Counted from the stretch's first letter, positions 1 to 11,600 are shown. The stretch is DNA of 64,000 nt from Heterobilharzia americana (GCA_944470555.2 OX104127.1:97798708-97862707); one strand, 5' to 3'. Made by a program: numbers and translations. Notes: generated by a model from the letters alone, not told the origin.

Positions 1-2308
1 TGTGCCCATCTTCTCACAGCTCCTCACAGTTTGCTGCATGATCCAGTCGACTACAATCAAAAAGATCATGCGTGATAGTAGACAGCCTTGTCTTACTCCT
101 AACTTCACTTCAAAGGCATCACTGAGCTTTCCATTGTGGATCACTTTGCATGTGGCGTTTTCATATAGCTGTTGAATGAGGTTAATAAAGGTTTGTAACA
201 CTCCGTAGTGTTGAAGTAGCTGTCTGCCAAATTACTTCTTGGTCGACGCTGTCGAAGGCCTTTTCAAAATCGATGAAGTTGAGGTGAAGTAGAGAGTTGA
301 CTACCATTCTATACCCTGCTTCATGATGATGCGTAGTGCTACAATTTGATCCCCACATGATTTGTTCTTCCTGAAGCCAGCCAGCCTGTTCCGGTCTCAG
401 TTTTGAATACAGTGCTTTGTTTAGTCTCCCCAGGATGATGTGGCTCAATATTTCGCTTGGTGCGGACAGGCACAGCAGAATGATTCCGCGCCAGCTCTTG
501 CAAAGACCTACGTGGCCCTTCGTCGGGAGTTTGACAAGGTAGCCCTTCTTTTAATCCCCGGATAACTTTCCTTCCTTCCAAACCTTCTGCAACAGTGGTG
601 TTAGCATGTACGCCGTTGTTTCTGTGTGTTTTCAGTGCTCCTGGCGAAATTCCATCTAGTCCTGCTGTTTCGCCGGATTTCAGCAGTTTTATGGCGTTCA
701 GGACTTCCGCTTTTGTCGAGAGGCCTGTGTTCATTTGTACTACTGCCGTTGATGGTGATAATTCTGGACGAGTTGCAGGTGGTGGTCGATTCACAAGTAT
801 TTTGAAGTGGTCAGCCTATCGTTTCTTTAGTTTCTCCTCTTTGGTAACTAGATTTCCCTCACCATCTTTCATTGGTTGCGTCTGAGTTGATCTCTTCCCG
901 GATGGTTGGTAACCTGGTTGTTTGATATAAATAATGTTATCAGACCTCCCCTACCAGAAGCCTGTGTTGCTTCACTTGCCAATTTGTCGTATTGTTGTAT
1001 TTGCGCAAAACTCATCTTCGCTTCTTTGTCCAGCGTAGTGTTTTATAAGCCTTACTCAGTTCTTCTTTTCGTTGTGCATCCCTGCCTGCACTGGTTCATC
1101 TTCTGCTTCACCATCACCACCTACCTCTCCCTCCTCTATCGGCTTCCATGTGTCCACCGAGATCCATTCCTTGTCTTGTTTCCTCTCCCTTTCTAACACG
1201 GTTAAGCAGGTTTCTTCCTACACCTGTCTTAAAACGTTCCAGGGTCCTTCCACCCAGGTTTCTTCAGGAATGTTGCTCAGTATCTCCCAATTTTTCCCGA
1301 TGACTGACCAACGTGAAGATGTCCTTTGGAGTTTCGTCCTCCAGTTTCTGCTTTGGATGTTGAACTTGTACTCTGGTCTATCACCAACTTCTTTGAATTG
1401 AGGGCTTTCAACTTGATTTTGAAAGCAGGTTCCTGGCATGAACCTACCTACATCTGCTCCTCTCCTTGATCTTGTGTCCAGTAGGCTTTGTCTCCACTTT
1501 CTTGAGATTGAGATGAAGTCAGTTTGATTTTTTGTGTGTCCTGGTGTCTGGTGAAATCGAATCTATGTTGCTGCCTTGTGAATATCCTCGCATCTGTACA
1601 CACTGCCTCGCCTCCAATCACAAAATCGTTGAGTCAGCGAAAGTCTGCAAACAGTTCTCCATTCTCATTCATCATTTCACCGAGTGTGCCTCTCAACTCA
1701 TGATCAGTTCTCTTCCTGTGTTGTACCCACCTATTTTGGCATTCATGTCACCCCACTCATTAGAATGAACTTTGATGTCGCCAACTTCCGTGGGGCGTCT
1801 TGTCCATTACTGATTACAGTTGTCTGAAGAATTCTTCCTTCTTCTCTTCATCTCCATTATTTGTAGGTGCGTAGCATAGTATTGTATGGTTGGGACTTTC
1901 CTTCCTTTCAACTTGAATCCTGCTGGCATGATCCTGATGCTACAGGAGATTGTTTCCCACTGCATGAGAGAGAGCCTTCTCTGCTGTTGAGGATATGATG
2001 ATAGCCACTGGAAAACTCAGTGGGCTGTGCTCGTAGTTGTCGTCTGGGTGACAATATCAGAGTAGATTATTGACTCTCCAGTTGACAGTTTGGCGAATCC
2101 GCTTCCATTCCATCTGTAGATTCCTCGCAGATTCCAAGCACTTCAACGTGATACCTTCTCATCTCCTTTGCAATCTAGGCATCCTTGCTAGCCAGCCAGC
2201 TTCAAACATTGCGCGGAAATTCCTTGTCTGCATCCTTACTTTCGATTCCATCAAGAGAAGACACATCGGCTGACTGGCTACCCGAAGGCCTTCACCAACC
2301 GGGGTCAT
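1..2308 (-). pseudogene. RTE endonuclease/reverse transcriptase, decayed and truncated
   Basis: The frame would start at the ATG complementary to 2306-2308, the same position as the start of the better copy at 7946. Broken open stretches on the minus strand match the AP-like endonuclease and then RT. The segment near 794-339 reads like NAIKLLKSGETAGLDGISPG, the RT entry block. The segment 448-182 reads LRPEQAG, then LHLNFIDFEKAFDSVDQEV, which carries the first catalytic aspartate in FDSVD. Several frameshifts and stops separate these pieces. The YADD-like (FADD) block lies beyond the left edge. Non-functional; useful only for dating and subfamily assignment. Confidence 0.85.
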
Positions 2309-2459
2309 TTCGTCTCTCCGATTCCTGCAAGGAATAAGTTTGTTTTTATTTTATATATTTTTTGTGCTTTGAAGTTTCTTCAGCGATTTGATTGGTTTTC
2401 CGGGGTAGGGCCGCGCTTAGGACTGGCTAGTAACTAGTGAACTAGTTAACCAGGAGAGG
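1..2459 (-). mobile_element. RTE-clade LINE, 5' two thirds, cut by the window edge
   Basis: Minus-strand copy of the same non-LTR retrotransposon family as 7758-11001. Its 5' terminus (reverse complement of gttaaccaggagaggtt) lies at about 2443-2459, followed by a 5' UTR, an endonuclease region at about 2308-1500, a linker, and reverse transcriptase blocks running to base 1. The 3' end is outside the window. Target-site duplications cannot be checked because one flank is missing. This copy shares subfamily-specific changes with 33362-34313. RTE elements of this type are established in schistosomes (SR2 is the described example); which named family this is cannot be settled by eye. Confidence 0.88.
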
Positions 2460-2655
2460 TTACTTTATTGATAGACAAGAAGACTTTCAAAAGGAATTTA
2501 AAGAAGTCTTCCACCACGTTGCGTGTAATACTTAACAAGCATACGACTAAATAGAGATAAATAAGTGCCCAGAGAAATTTGCCATTTGTTTCTTAAAACA
2601 AATATCTGGTTTACACTAGAAGTTTTTATTTTCCCTCTTTGATCGGTTTCTACCA
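2460..2655. other. Unannotated AT-rich spacer
   Basis: Short stretch between the RTE 5' end and the next SINE. I see no gene or repeat in it. Confidence 0.5.
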
Positions 2656-2905
2656 GATTGATTGGCATTTGTCGGCTTACGGTCTGCTGTGAGGATACCT
2701 TGACATAAATGATGATTCCATGTAGATATAAAGAATGAGTAGTAAAGTCCGGGATGTGTGTTTAGTCCCATTTGGAACTAGTCGGTTGGCTTCATCTGAA
2801 TCTCAGTGAGTGATATCCTTCCGACTAGAACTCCAACCCAGCGTCCATGGCTTCAAACGCTGAAGTGATGTCCACCAGGCTAGTGAATTAGGATTCAGTT
2901 TAAAA
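2656..2905 (-). mobile_element. Degenerate Smα-like tRNA-derived SINE
   Basis: Read on the minus strand, this has the order seen in the better copies at 44.8 and 55.3 kb: a tRNA-like block with a box A-like piece (complement of tccaccaggc) and a box B-like piece (complement of gaactccaaccc), then the hammerhead region, then the trailing spacer. The hammerhead core is lost: the expected CTGANGA reads as CCGACTA, and the GAAA block is altered. This is an old copy. Smα elements with hammerheads are known from schistosomes; membership here is inferred from order and partial identity. Confidence 0.6.
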
Positions 2906-5900
2906 TGTCATTCAGTTCCTAATTTTTTCTCTGTCACGAGTGACACTCAAGTGAATGTTGCCCAGTTTTATAAGTGTATGCTAGGATTAGTAATGTTAAG
3001 TGTGTTAACCTCAGTGGCTTTTGAAACTAGTAGTTTGCAGCTACCAGTAAAATTATTCAGTGAATTTTCGTTTTACTTTCATTAGTATGGCATCTAATAT
3101 CAGTTTTCCATCTAAACAGTAAATTATGACTAAAATGAACAATTATGAGAAATATGCATATTTTATTGTGAAACTAATGTAAAAATAAGTTAACTTAGAA
3201 GATTCCCATAATGTTGCGCTCATCTACCCGCATAGTTCGGCTGCTATTCTTCTATTATTATTCTAGGCAAGCTGACTACGGCAAACTTAGAAGCAACTTG
3301 GTTTTTGAGTCTTATCAAATATTTACATTTCTACTTCATATAAACTTTTATCTCCTCCCTTTATTTAAACTTATGCTTTAATGACGTGCCTACAAAATAT
3401 TTTGAATATATGCATCTCTGCACCACATAGTCCTATTACATACCACTGGATGCGTGCAAGTTCTAACTGTTTAAACAAATACTACAGCAATCTATTTAAG
3501 CCTTCCTCTAAAAGGATACCCAATAAACTTACAAGTGAAAGCTTATATTTGAGAGCTAACCCCTAGATGCATACCTGTATGAAGAGTAAAAAACTGGTTT
3601 CCACTTTGAAGTTCAACAGAGATGCAAGAGCTAAAGATTTGAACAACGAAAATTTGAAAGCTATGAGTAGAACATCGTATGCAACCAATCCTAAACCTGC
3701 CCGCAATAGCTGCTCCAGTGCTAGAACGCTTACTGATAATTAACCACTACTACTGATCACTGTCTCGTTGATATTTAGACTCAGTAGAGTCACACATGTA
3801 AGCCCCATACACAGATAACTTATTCGGTGCAGTCATCAATAACTATCATTGTTATTCAGTGATAGTAGCAACAAACTAATACGCCGTTCCACATTACAGT
3901 TTGACTCAGTTTTCACTATATCATAAAATATCACAAGAGATGAAATGATACAACCATTTTCACTACTGAAGTTCTTCAAAATCTAAAAAGTAAAATTTGA
4001 ATGTATATTCAAAACAGCTTCTTTGTTTGATTCACGTATTCTCTTTTCAACATCTTACTTCTCTGATACAAGCTGCAGTTTCATTCTCAACCTAGAACTA
4101 ACCGGGATTTCTATCTCAAATATCAATTTTTCATTTCTCTTCTCACTAGTTCTTATACATTTAACTGTCACACATTTTTTATATTTTAATTTCAGGTTAG
4201 ATTTATGTTACGCAGTAATTTATTCATATGTCATACCTTTTAATACTTTATACATAACTTTCAATCAGTATTATTTTTCTTATCATATGAAATTAAAACT
4301 AATGGCTTCATGAACCACATACACATTCCTTGTGGCTGAGTGTATGTAGATTCGGTTGGCGAAAAACGAAATACACGACATTAGCTTCCTGGAAACTACC
4401 AGGCTCATGTACCTCCAGCAAACCATATTTAAGTGGATAATCGTGCTTCCCAAGATTACAGATTCCACCATTAATTGATACATTCCCTATTAGTCTTCCG
4501 AATTTCTTCGCTATGTGTATTATCATTGCTTCACTCAACTTTGAACCATTTACATAATTCTAATTTACCAACGCCTACTACATAGGTTAGTTATCTTAGT
4601 TCACAGTCCATTAACGATATACATACACTAAATACAAGAAACTGCTTTAGTTTTTCAGACAGCAAAAGCAGAATACGAATTATGCTCAAAATATTATGAT
4701 TTTAAAGCAATTCTATTTGTTGTCTCTCAGAATGGTAAGTATGGTGCTCATATAAATCGCAGGAAATACCTTTTGTTAACAATGCTTAAAGTATTTTAAA
4801 ATGCAATGAAAATCTGTACTGAACTACATAAAAACCGATTTCCTTAGATTTATTTTGTTATTTAGTGTATAACATGCTTTTCATAAGGTATACACTTGTG
4901 AAAGGTTTTCCAATAAACAATGAGAGGACAGAAATCTTCCTCTCTGTATAATCCATTCACGTTTAACGACAAAAGTTGATCCACGTAAATTTTCACATGG
5001 AACTGTTTAAAGAAAGCATTGAGTAGCTAAACTGTATGTGACAAATTACGCAATTACCTCTTATTTCCTTTTCAGATTATGCAGTTACAATAAACTAAAA
5101 AGAAGATTTCTTCTCTTTGGCAACTTATTCCTCCTTTTTCTGAATACGTGGACAATAGACTCTTTAAACAAGTGTGCACGCAATCATTGTAACGAGACAG
5201 CAGTTTATATCAAGTGAACTAGACGTTGGAGTTCAATTCGTTTGAATAATGGAAACGATAGAGATATACTAACAAAAATCAAGTGGTAAGACTGGATACA
5301 ATTAAAAGATATTTCGCATGTGTAAAGCTTTTCACTCATTTGATAGAAGGATAGCATTTAATCAAAGTAGTATAAGTAATGAAATGTTTTCTGGATTAAA
5401 CACTGACGTTTCAGTTTCAGCGTCATTATTACAAGCTCAAAGATCTAAACGACGTTTTATTTTATCAGGCATAAAATGATGAACAACTTGACAAAAACTG
5501 TCAGTCAACAAGTTTCAGCTAGCAATATTCCCTAATGTATACTTGTATACTGTACCGCTTTTTAAATAAACCCAATGTATGATATTAAATCAACTAATGC
5601 AGGGGTTAATCTACTTGCTTCAGACTTCATTCTGCTCCCAACTAGCATTCAACGCAACCTCTGATGTACACTGCTTGTCTGTAGGCTGGTTTAACTGAAT
5701 TCGGCTTGAGATCTCAGAGTCGGCTAATATACGAAAAATAACTTCAATATGTTAAGTTGTCCTTCTGAACTTAATGTCAGTAATAGTGATGATCTTAAAA
5801 GTTCCAATAGCAAGAGTGATAGTCAATTTTAAAAATCCAGTGTACTTTATTTTGGTTTTGTATCTTCTGAGCTAGAGGGGTTTATCGTGAAGGTTTCACT

Positions 5901-7757
5901 ATCATTCTGGACAACATCAGCATAACCTCCAGGAAAAAGTGAGCAATATGATTTTTTTTCCGATAATGTTTTCTAGAATGACAATGAAAGCTACGTAATT
6001 AGAACATCAAAGTAAAGGAAAAGAACACCAAAATAACCCTTGTGAGGTTACAATATTCTGTATCACTACAGTCAACTTTATTTTGATCAGTGAGAAAATT
6101 TAATACTGTTATCGAAAGCCAGTGGAAACGTTATACGGTCGTCAAAAAACCTTATGACTAAATTTACCGGTTTCAAAGCAAAGGAAAATGTTTACTGATC
6201 TTCTCTTGAGCTAGTTTTGAGATTTCACGAATTAGTACGCTTTAAAGTAACTTTCTACTTTACTACCTATACCTCTTTTAATACGCTACTTGATTGAAAT
6301 CTCCTTTAACTTAGATTGTCAGTGACAATATTCGAAAATATTTGGTCTAATATCGGAACCACAAAATAGTCACTAATCTTTTCTTATTAGGCGCGATAAC
6401 AAGAAACAGCTTTCAATTCTTTTCTTTTTGACAAGAGTAGCCTCAATATAAGATTATCTCCTCTAGATATCTGTAGAATAGAAACTTGATCTTTAAAACC
6501 ATGTACGTTTTACTTTTATGCATACATTATAGTATAGGACTCCTTCATCTAGTAAACGCTTGTCTAAGTAACCACGTTTCGCGCTTAATAAAAAAGCTAA
6601 GTTACCAGAACAGTTCGTAAACCTTTGCCTTCCATAATGCTTTCAATTTTGACGTGGTTCCCTCTTAGATGAACACAGCTGTGTATTGAGTAGGGTTTCA
6701 TTTTCATATCTCTGAAACAAAAACTTAATGTGTCGTTAACCAAAGAAAATAGGTTTCTTTCCAGTTTATATTTTGTTGGATCAGAGTGATGTTGACTGTC
6801 TATCTTCCATAGAATATGACAGGAAAAATGAGGAAATATTCTTCATATCTATACTTCACTTCCATATAAGAGTAATTAAAAAGACTATGGACAACCTAAG
6901 CTATTGAATTATTAGCACAAATTTCTAATGAAACAAAGTCATTTGGCACTTGAAATAAGGTCCTCCTTTAGTGTTAGGTGTTAAAAGTCAATCATTAGGA
7001 CCTAGATTGGATGTAAGTTTCGTGCTTGTTGGCATTCACCAGCAAGATGCATCTGCAACTATGAAGAAACCCAGGTCTGTTTAGTAATTTTGATCCGCAT
7101 CACTCCAGTGCTGAAATTGTAGACTTGATCATTAAGCTAATAAGGCCGTTGCTGACCCGATGTATGACTGCAGTGTTCACGAACTGGTCACTAGTGGGTG
7201 ACCGTTTTAGCTGTCTAGTCCTTAATGCTCAACGCTGACTGTGATCTATAGATAAAGATCATTTTTGTTATGTCCTGATGTTTACTGCCTACTACGTTTG
7301 TATTTTCTGTTGCTTCTAACCGAAAAATTACTGTTTTTCAGTTCGAATTTAAAACTTACATAACTATACCAAGTTACAAGTTAAATCATAAATTACACAT
7401 CCATCGTAACTAATCCATTTTCCCTGTGCATAAAATTTTAATATATTTCACTTGTTATAGTTTAAAAGTGATCTATTTTATCGATTATCCATATTGGATC
7501 ACCTTCTGACCACAAAATAAAACTACTGCCATTACTGCTTAATGAAGAAATTTTATTTCATCACCTGTTCATCAGTATAAACAATGAAAATGAGTTCTTG
7601 CGAAAACGAAAATCGATTCGTAAAATCCAGCAGCAAAACGTCTACAGGCTTGATTCATATAACTAGCTTGTTACTCAGATCACTTCATCTTATAATGTTG
7701 TTGTCCCGTTATGTTGTCCCATGGTTTGTGAGTAACTATGACGAGTTACGAGTTACT
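2906..7757. other. Long AT-rich stretch without recognised features
   Basis: About 4.9 kb in which I find no convincing coding exon, RNA gene or known repeat. The longest open frames (for example 4023-4313 plus and 4308-4538 minus) are rich in F, Y, S and I codons typical of AT-rich noise, overlap one another on opposite strands, and show no domain motif. The 3' end supplies the target site of the RTE at 7758. Confidence 0.5.
7748..7757 (+). repeat. Target-site duplication, left copy (RTE)
   Basis: The 10-mer acgagttact sits directly against the RTE 5' end. The same 10-mer follows the 3' TAA-rich tail at 11002-11011. The left flank also contains an overlapping acgagttac at 7741-7749, so a slightly different length is possible. 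Confidence 0.75.
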
Positions 7758-7945
7758 AACCTCGCCTGGTTAACTAGTTCACTAGTTACTAGCCGGTCCT
7801 AAGCCCGGGTAAAGAGGGAAGGTTTGGCATAGGGCTAGCAACCCTACCCCGGAAAACAAATCTAACCGCTAAAGAAACTTCAAAGCACAAACAAAATATA
7901 AAAAATGAAAACAAACTTATTCCCCGCTGGAATCGGAGAGGCGAA
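7758..7945 (+). promoter_or_regulatory. RTE 5' UTR, presumed internal promoter region
   Basis: This 188-bp leader is shared, in inverted form, with the copies ending at 2459, 34313 and 52966. That conservation, plus the fact that LINEs must carry their own promoter, is the reason to infer promoter function. I see no TATA box I would defend. The stem-like run around aactagttcactagttac near the 5' end is partly self-complementary. Confidence 0.4.
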
Positions 7946-10276
7946 ATGACGCCAGTTGGTGAAAGCCTTCGGGAAGCCAATTGGCCGATGTGTCTTCTCT
8001 CGATGAAAGCGAAAGTAAACGTGGGGACATGGAATGTCCGCACGATGTTTGAACCCAGTAAGGCAGCCCAGATTGCAAAGGAGATGAGAAGGTATAACAT
8101 CGAAGTGCTTGGGATTTGCGAAAGCAGATGGAATGGGAGTGGACTCTCCAAACTGTCAACTGGAGAATCAATAATCTACTCCGGTCACCCAGACGCCAAC
8201 CACGAGCACACTGAGGGAGTGGCTATCATGATGTCCTCAAGAGCATCGAAGGCTCTCATGCAGTGGGAACCAATCTCCTCCAGGATCATGACAGCAAGAT
8301 TCAACTCAAAAGGAAGAAAGGTCACAATCATACAATGTTATGCACCTACAAATAATGCAGAGCAAGAGAAAAAGGAGGAATTCTACAGACAACTTCAATC
8401 AACACTGGACAAGACGTCAGTTGGCGATATCAAAATTCTGATGGGCGACATGAATGCCAAACTGGGAGGGGACAACACAGGAAGAGAACTAACCATGGGT
8501 CGAGAGGCACTAGGTGAAATGAATGAGAATGGAGAATTGTTTGCAGAATTCTGCGCATTCAACGATTTGGTGATTGGAGGCAGTGTGTTCAGGCACAAAG
8601 ATATCCACAAAGCGACATGGATTTCACCAGATGGACACACTAAAAATCAAATCGACTTTATCTCAATCTCAAGAAAATGGAGACGCAGTCTACTTAACAC
8701 AAGGTCAAGAAGAGAAGAAGATGTAGGTTCAGACCACTATCTAGTGCAAGGAACCTTCCAAATCAAGTTAAAAGCCTTCAAGGAAGCTGGTGATAGACCT
8801 CAACCCAAGTACAACACTCGGAAACTGAAGGATGAAACTACAAAGGAGATCTTCAAGGCAGCCATCAAGACAAAATGGGAGACATCGAGCAACATCCCTG
8901 AAGAAACCTGTGTGGAAGAACACTGGAAGTCTTTGAAAGCTATGTGGAAAGAAACCTGCACAACAGTATTAGGAAGGAAGAAGAAAGAAGACAAGGAATG
9001 GATCTCGACGGATACCTGGAAGCTGATAGAGGAGAGGAGGATGGTGAAGCAGAAGATAAACCAGTGCAAGGATGCTCAACGACAAGAGGAACTGAGCACA
9101 ATGTATAAAACACTGGACAAAGAAGTGAAGAAGAGTGCACGCAAAAACAAAAGACACTTCTACGACACACTGGCAAGTGAAGCAGAACAGGCTGCAGGTA
9201 AGAGAGACCTGACGACATTGTATCAAATAACCAGGTTGCTATCAGGGAAGAGACCAACACAGATGAAACCAATAAAAGATGAAGAAGGAAATTTAATTAC
9301 AAAAGAAGAGAAACAGAGGAAACGATGGGCCGACCACTTCAAGAAGCTCTTGAATCGACCACCACCACCACCACCACCTGCACTTCGTCCAGAAATACCA
9401 CCTGCAGCCGCTGAATTACAAGTGAACATAAATCCCCCAACGAAAATGGAAGTCCTGAACGCCATAAAGCTACTGAAATGCGGGAAAGCAGCAGGACCAG
9501 ATGGAATCCCGCCAGAAGCACTGAAAACAGATGCAGAGACAACAGCGGCCATGCTCACACCACTATTGCAGAAGGTGTGGAAGGAAGAGAAGGTACCTGA
9601 CGATTGTAAGAAGGGTTACCTTGTCAAACTGCCGAAGAAGGGAGACCTCAGTGCTTGCAAGAACTGGCGCGGAATCACTCTCCTGTCCACCCCAAGTAAA
9701 ATATTAAGCCACATCATCCTGGAGAGGCTTAAAAATGCACTGGATTCAAAACTACGACCAGAACAGGCAGGCTTCAGGAAGTACAAATCATGTGCAGACC
9801 AAATTGCAACGCTTCGCATCATCATAGAACAGAGCATAGAATGGCAATCACCTCTCCACCTCAACTTCATCGACTTTGAGAAGGCCTTTGACAGCGTCGA
9901 CCGAGAAGTAATTTGGAAACTGCTTCAATACTACGGAGTACCGCAAACCTTTATCCGCCTCATTCAACAACTATATGAAGATGCCACATGCCAAGTAATC
10001 CACAATGGGAAGCTCAGTGATGCTTTTGAAGTGAAGACAGGAGTGAAACAAGGTTGCCTACTATCCCCCATGATATTCTTGATTGTGGTGGACTGGATCA
10101 TGCAGCAAACAGTAGGCAGCGAGAAGAGGGGGATACACTGGACGACGGAAAAGAACCTAGAAGACTTGGATTTCGCCGATGACTTATGCCTAATGTCACA
10201 TAAACTTGAAGATCTGCAGGCAAAAACTAACAAGTTGATAGAAGAGGTAGGGCAGCGAAGACGGGACTTCAGGTGA
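7946..10276 (+). CDS. RTE endonuclease-reverse transcriptase, frameshifted before its C-terminus
   Basis: A 776-codon frame. Residues about 20-265 form an AP-endonuclease-like (EEP) domain: Asn30 in GTWNVRTM, Glu59 in ICESRW, Asp168 and Asn170 in GDMNAK, and Ser-Asp-His at 262-264, so the expected catalytic residues are all present. A basic linker follows, with a proline run encoded by CCA repeats near 9358. The RT domain contains the entry block KAAGPDGIPPEALK, FIDFEKAFDSVD, GVKQGCLLSPMIF and the catalytic FADD at 743-746. The frame then closes at a TGA, because about 4 bases are inserted near 10247-10256 compared with the copy at 50.3 kb, which reads EEAAKTGLQVNIEKTE there. The start is the first ATG after the leader; a second in-frame ATG (residue 20, before KAKVNVGTWN) is an alternative. 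With the catalytic core whole but the tail cut off, activity is doubtful. Confidence 0.9.
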   Translation: MTPVGESLREANWPMCLLSMKAKVNVGTWNVRTMFEPSKAAQIAKEMRRYNIEVLGICESRWNGSGLSKLSTGESIIYSGHPDANHEHTEGVAIMMSSRASKALMQWEPISSRIMTARFNSKGRKVTIIQCYAPTNNAEQEKKEEFYRQLQSTLDKTSVGDIKILMGDMNAKLGGDNTGRELTMGREALGEMNENGELFAEFCAFNDLVIGGSVFRHKDIHKATWISPDGHTKNQIDFISISRKWRRSLLNTRSRREEDVGSDHYLVQGTFQIKLKAFKEAGDRPQPKYNTRKLKDETTKEIFKAAIKTKWETSSNIPEETCVEEHWKSLKAMWKETCTTVLGRKKKEDKEWISTDTWKLIEERRMVKQKINQCKDAQRQEELSTMYKTLDKEVKKSARKNKRHFYDTLASEAEQAAGKRDLTTLYQITRLLSGKRPTQMKPIKDEEGNLITKEEKQRKRWADHFKKLLNRPPPPPPPALRPEIPPAAAELQVNINPPTKMEVLNAIKLLKCGKAAGPDGIPPEALKTDAETTAAMLTPLLQKVWKEEKVPDDCKKGYLVKLPKKGDLSACKNWRGITLLSTPSKILSHIILERLKNALDSKLRPEQAGFRKYKSCADQIATLRIIIEQSIEWQSPLHLNFIDFEKAFDSVDREVIWKLLQYYGVPQTFIRLIQQLYEDATCQVIHNGKLSDAFEVKTGVKQGCLLSPMIFLIVVDWIMQQTVGSEKRGIHWTTEKNLEDLDFADDLCLMSHKLEDLQAKTNKLIEEVGQRRRDFR

Positions 10277-10982
10277 ATATAGAGAAGACAGAAGTGATGA
10301 AGATACCGCACCACCACCATCAACAACAACAACAACAAACTCCAATCACCGTCAACGGGAGAAACTTAAAGGAAGTAACCTCCTTCACTTATCTAGGAAG
10401 CACTGTTTCAACTACAGGTGGGACGGACGAGGACGTCAAAGTGAGAATCGGAAAAGCAAGACAGGCGTTCACTAGCCTGAAACCAGTGTGGAGATCTTCT
10501 GCACTCAGCATGCGGAACAAGATACGGATTTTCAACACCAACGTCAAGTCAGTGCTCTTGTATGGCTCAGAGACTTGGCGCGTCACGAAAGGTATTTCCA
10601 ATAAACTACAGATATTCATCAACAACTGCTTACGCTCGCTGCTGAAGATCAGATGGCCAGAAAAAATAAGCAACAAGGAACTCTGGGAACGAACCAACCA
10701 AGAACCTATCACGCAACAAATATGCAGGAAGAAGTGGAGATGGATTGGCCATGCACTGAGAAGGCCAACTGAGGACATCACGCGTCAGGCCAGTTGCTCG
10801 AGTGGAGTCCCCATGGGAAGCGACGAGTTGGACGTCCGAGGGTGACATGGAGGAGGTCGTGCGAGGAGGAAATGAGAGGTTGTGGGCTGTCGTGGGACCA
10901 GGTTCAAAAGATCTCAGAGAACAGAGGTCACTGGAGGCGTGCTACTGAAGCCCTATGTTCCACTAGGAACCCAAGGGACTAA
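10277..10982 (+). pseudogene. RTE RT C-terminal region, displaced by two frameshifts
   Basis: This continues the RTE protein in two further frames. The first, up to about 10788, reads VNIEKTEVMKI, then a His/Gln tract from CAC/CAA repeats, then the thumb block FTYLGSTVS and SVLLYGSETW. The second, to the stop at 10982, reads GKRRVGRPRVTWRRSCEEEM. The switch near 10790 matches a 5-base insertion (agttg) relative to the 49.8-kb copy, which reads ITRQALEWNPQGK without a break. The simple repeat in the linker is also present in the copy at 50.3 kb, so it belongs to the family. Apart from these two indels the region reads cleanly, which argues for a fairly recent insertion. Confidence 0.85.
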
Positions 10983-11001
10983 TAATAATATAATAATAAT
11001 G
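10981..11001 (+). repeat. RTE 3' terminal (TAA)n tail
   Basis: An imperfect TAA microsatellite directly after the last RTE codon. The same tail is seen at about 43120-43136 and, inverted, at about 49636-49650. Short tandem tails in place of poly(A) are a known RTE trait. Confidence 0.8.
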
Positions 11002-11011
11002 ACGAGTTACT
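11002..11011 (+). repeat. Target-site duplication, right copy (RTE)
   Basis: Exact repeat of 7748-7757. Confidence 0.75.
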
Positions 11012-11254
11012 GATGTTGACCAAATAAATAAAGTTCTAGGTGAATACCACCCGATATGATAGTATTTTTAATAAGTACTGCATAAAAATTCAGACAACAA
11101 CAAAGCTTTATGTAGACTATGTTGGAATGGTTTACTATATTCACCTATGGATAAATCATACCGTGAAATTACAGAATGACTTCAGACCTATCCACACGGT
11201 ATTAACCCTTGGAAATCCCTACTTACATAAACTGGCTTTAACTATCATTGATAG

Positions 11255-11600
11255 GTAGTAGCTGGCAGTGAAATCCAGAAAGTGCGTTTTGTCCTATTTG
11301 GGATTTGTCGGCTGGATGTATCTGCCTTTCAGTGAACGATGTGGTTGTCACTGAGACTCATACCTGAAACTGATCGACTCAAACATCAAACCGTTATCAC
11401 CAGGCCACCGAGTTACGAAAGCCACTTCTTGTGCAACGGGTGTAGTTTTAATGTTATTGATTGTATTGTCGCTGATTAGACAGAATTTGATCTATCTCTT
11501 TTAGCATGTAGGCTCCTCCGCGGGTGCCTCGATGTCGCCTGTGTTTCTGCTTAATGCTGATGATGGATACTCGCTATCACCGAAATCCAGGACACACGTT
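11255..11600 (-). mobile_element. Smα-like SINE, tandem 1.x-unit copy, degenerate
   Basis: Minus-strand Smα-like sequence. The hammerhead-like segment appears twice, at about 11270-11330 and again in part near 11572-11600, separated by about 300 bp. That fits one complete unit plus the start of a second, as in tandem Smα arrays. Between them lie the tRNA-like block and the spacer that includes the complement of cgacaatac. The first hammerhead core reads CCGACAA instead of CTGANGA, so it should not cleave. The copy is old, with only patchy identity to 44.8 kb. Confidence 0.6.

Larger units (their letters stand above)
7758..11001 (+). mobile_element. Full-length RTE-clade LINE (SR2-like)
   Basis: A complete non-LTR retrotransposon of about 3.24 kb. 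It starts with aacctcgcctggttaacta, the same terminus seen inverted at 2.46, 34.3 and 52.97 kb, and ends in an imperfect (TAA)n run, the short-repeat tail typical of RTE elements. A 188-bp 5' UTR precedes one long frame encoding endonuclease and reverse transcriptase. A 10-bp target-site duplication flanks both ends, so this is an intact insertion rather than a recombined fragment. Such elements transcribe themselves from an internal 5' promoter and copy RNA onto nicked chromosomal DNA; that mechanism is family knowledge, not seen here. It is the least decayed autonomous element in the window. Confidence 0.93.

Noticed and set aside
4023..4313. 96-codon open frame
   Set aside because: Low-complexity hydrophobic translation in AT-rich DNA; no motif, no splice context.
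9223..9558. Open frames antisense to the RTE protein, some over 100 codons
   Set aside because: Shadows of the plus-strand RTE frame. Similar antisense shadows occur at 1072-1401, 33371-33574 and 51444-51908.
11552..11590. CTGATGA followed by GAAA, resembling a hammerhead on the plus strand
   Set aside because: It lies in the spacer of a minus-strand Smα copy, where other copies have no such core on that strand. Stem II needs a bulge and no cleavage triplet or helix I is evident. Chance match.
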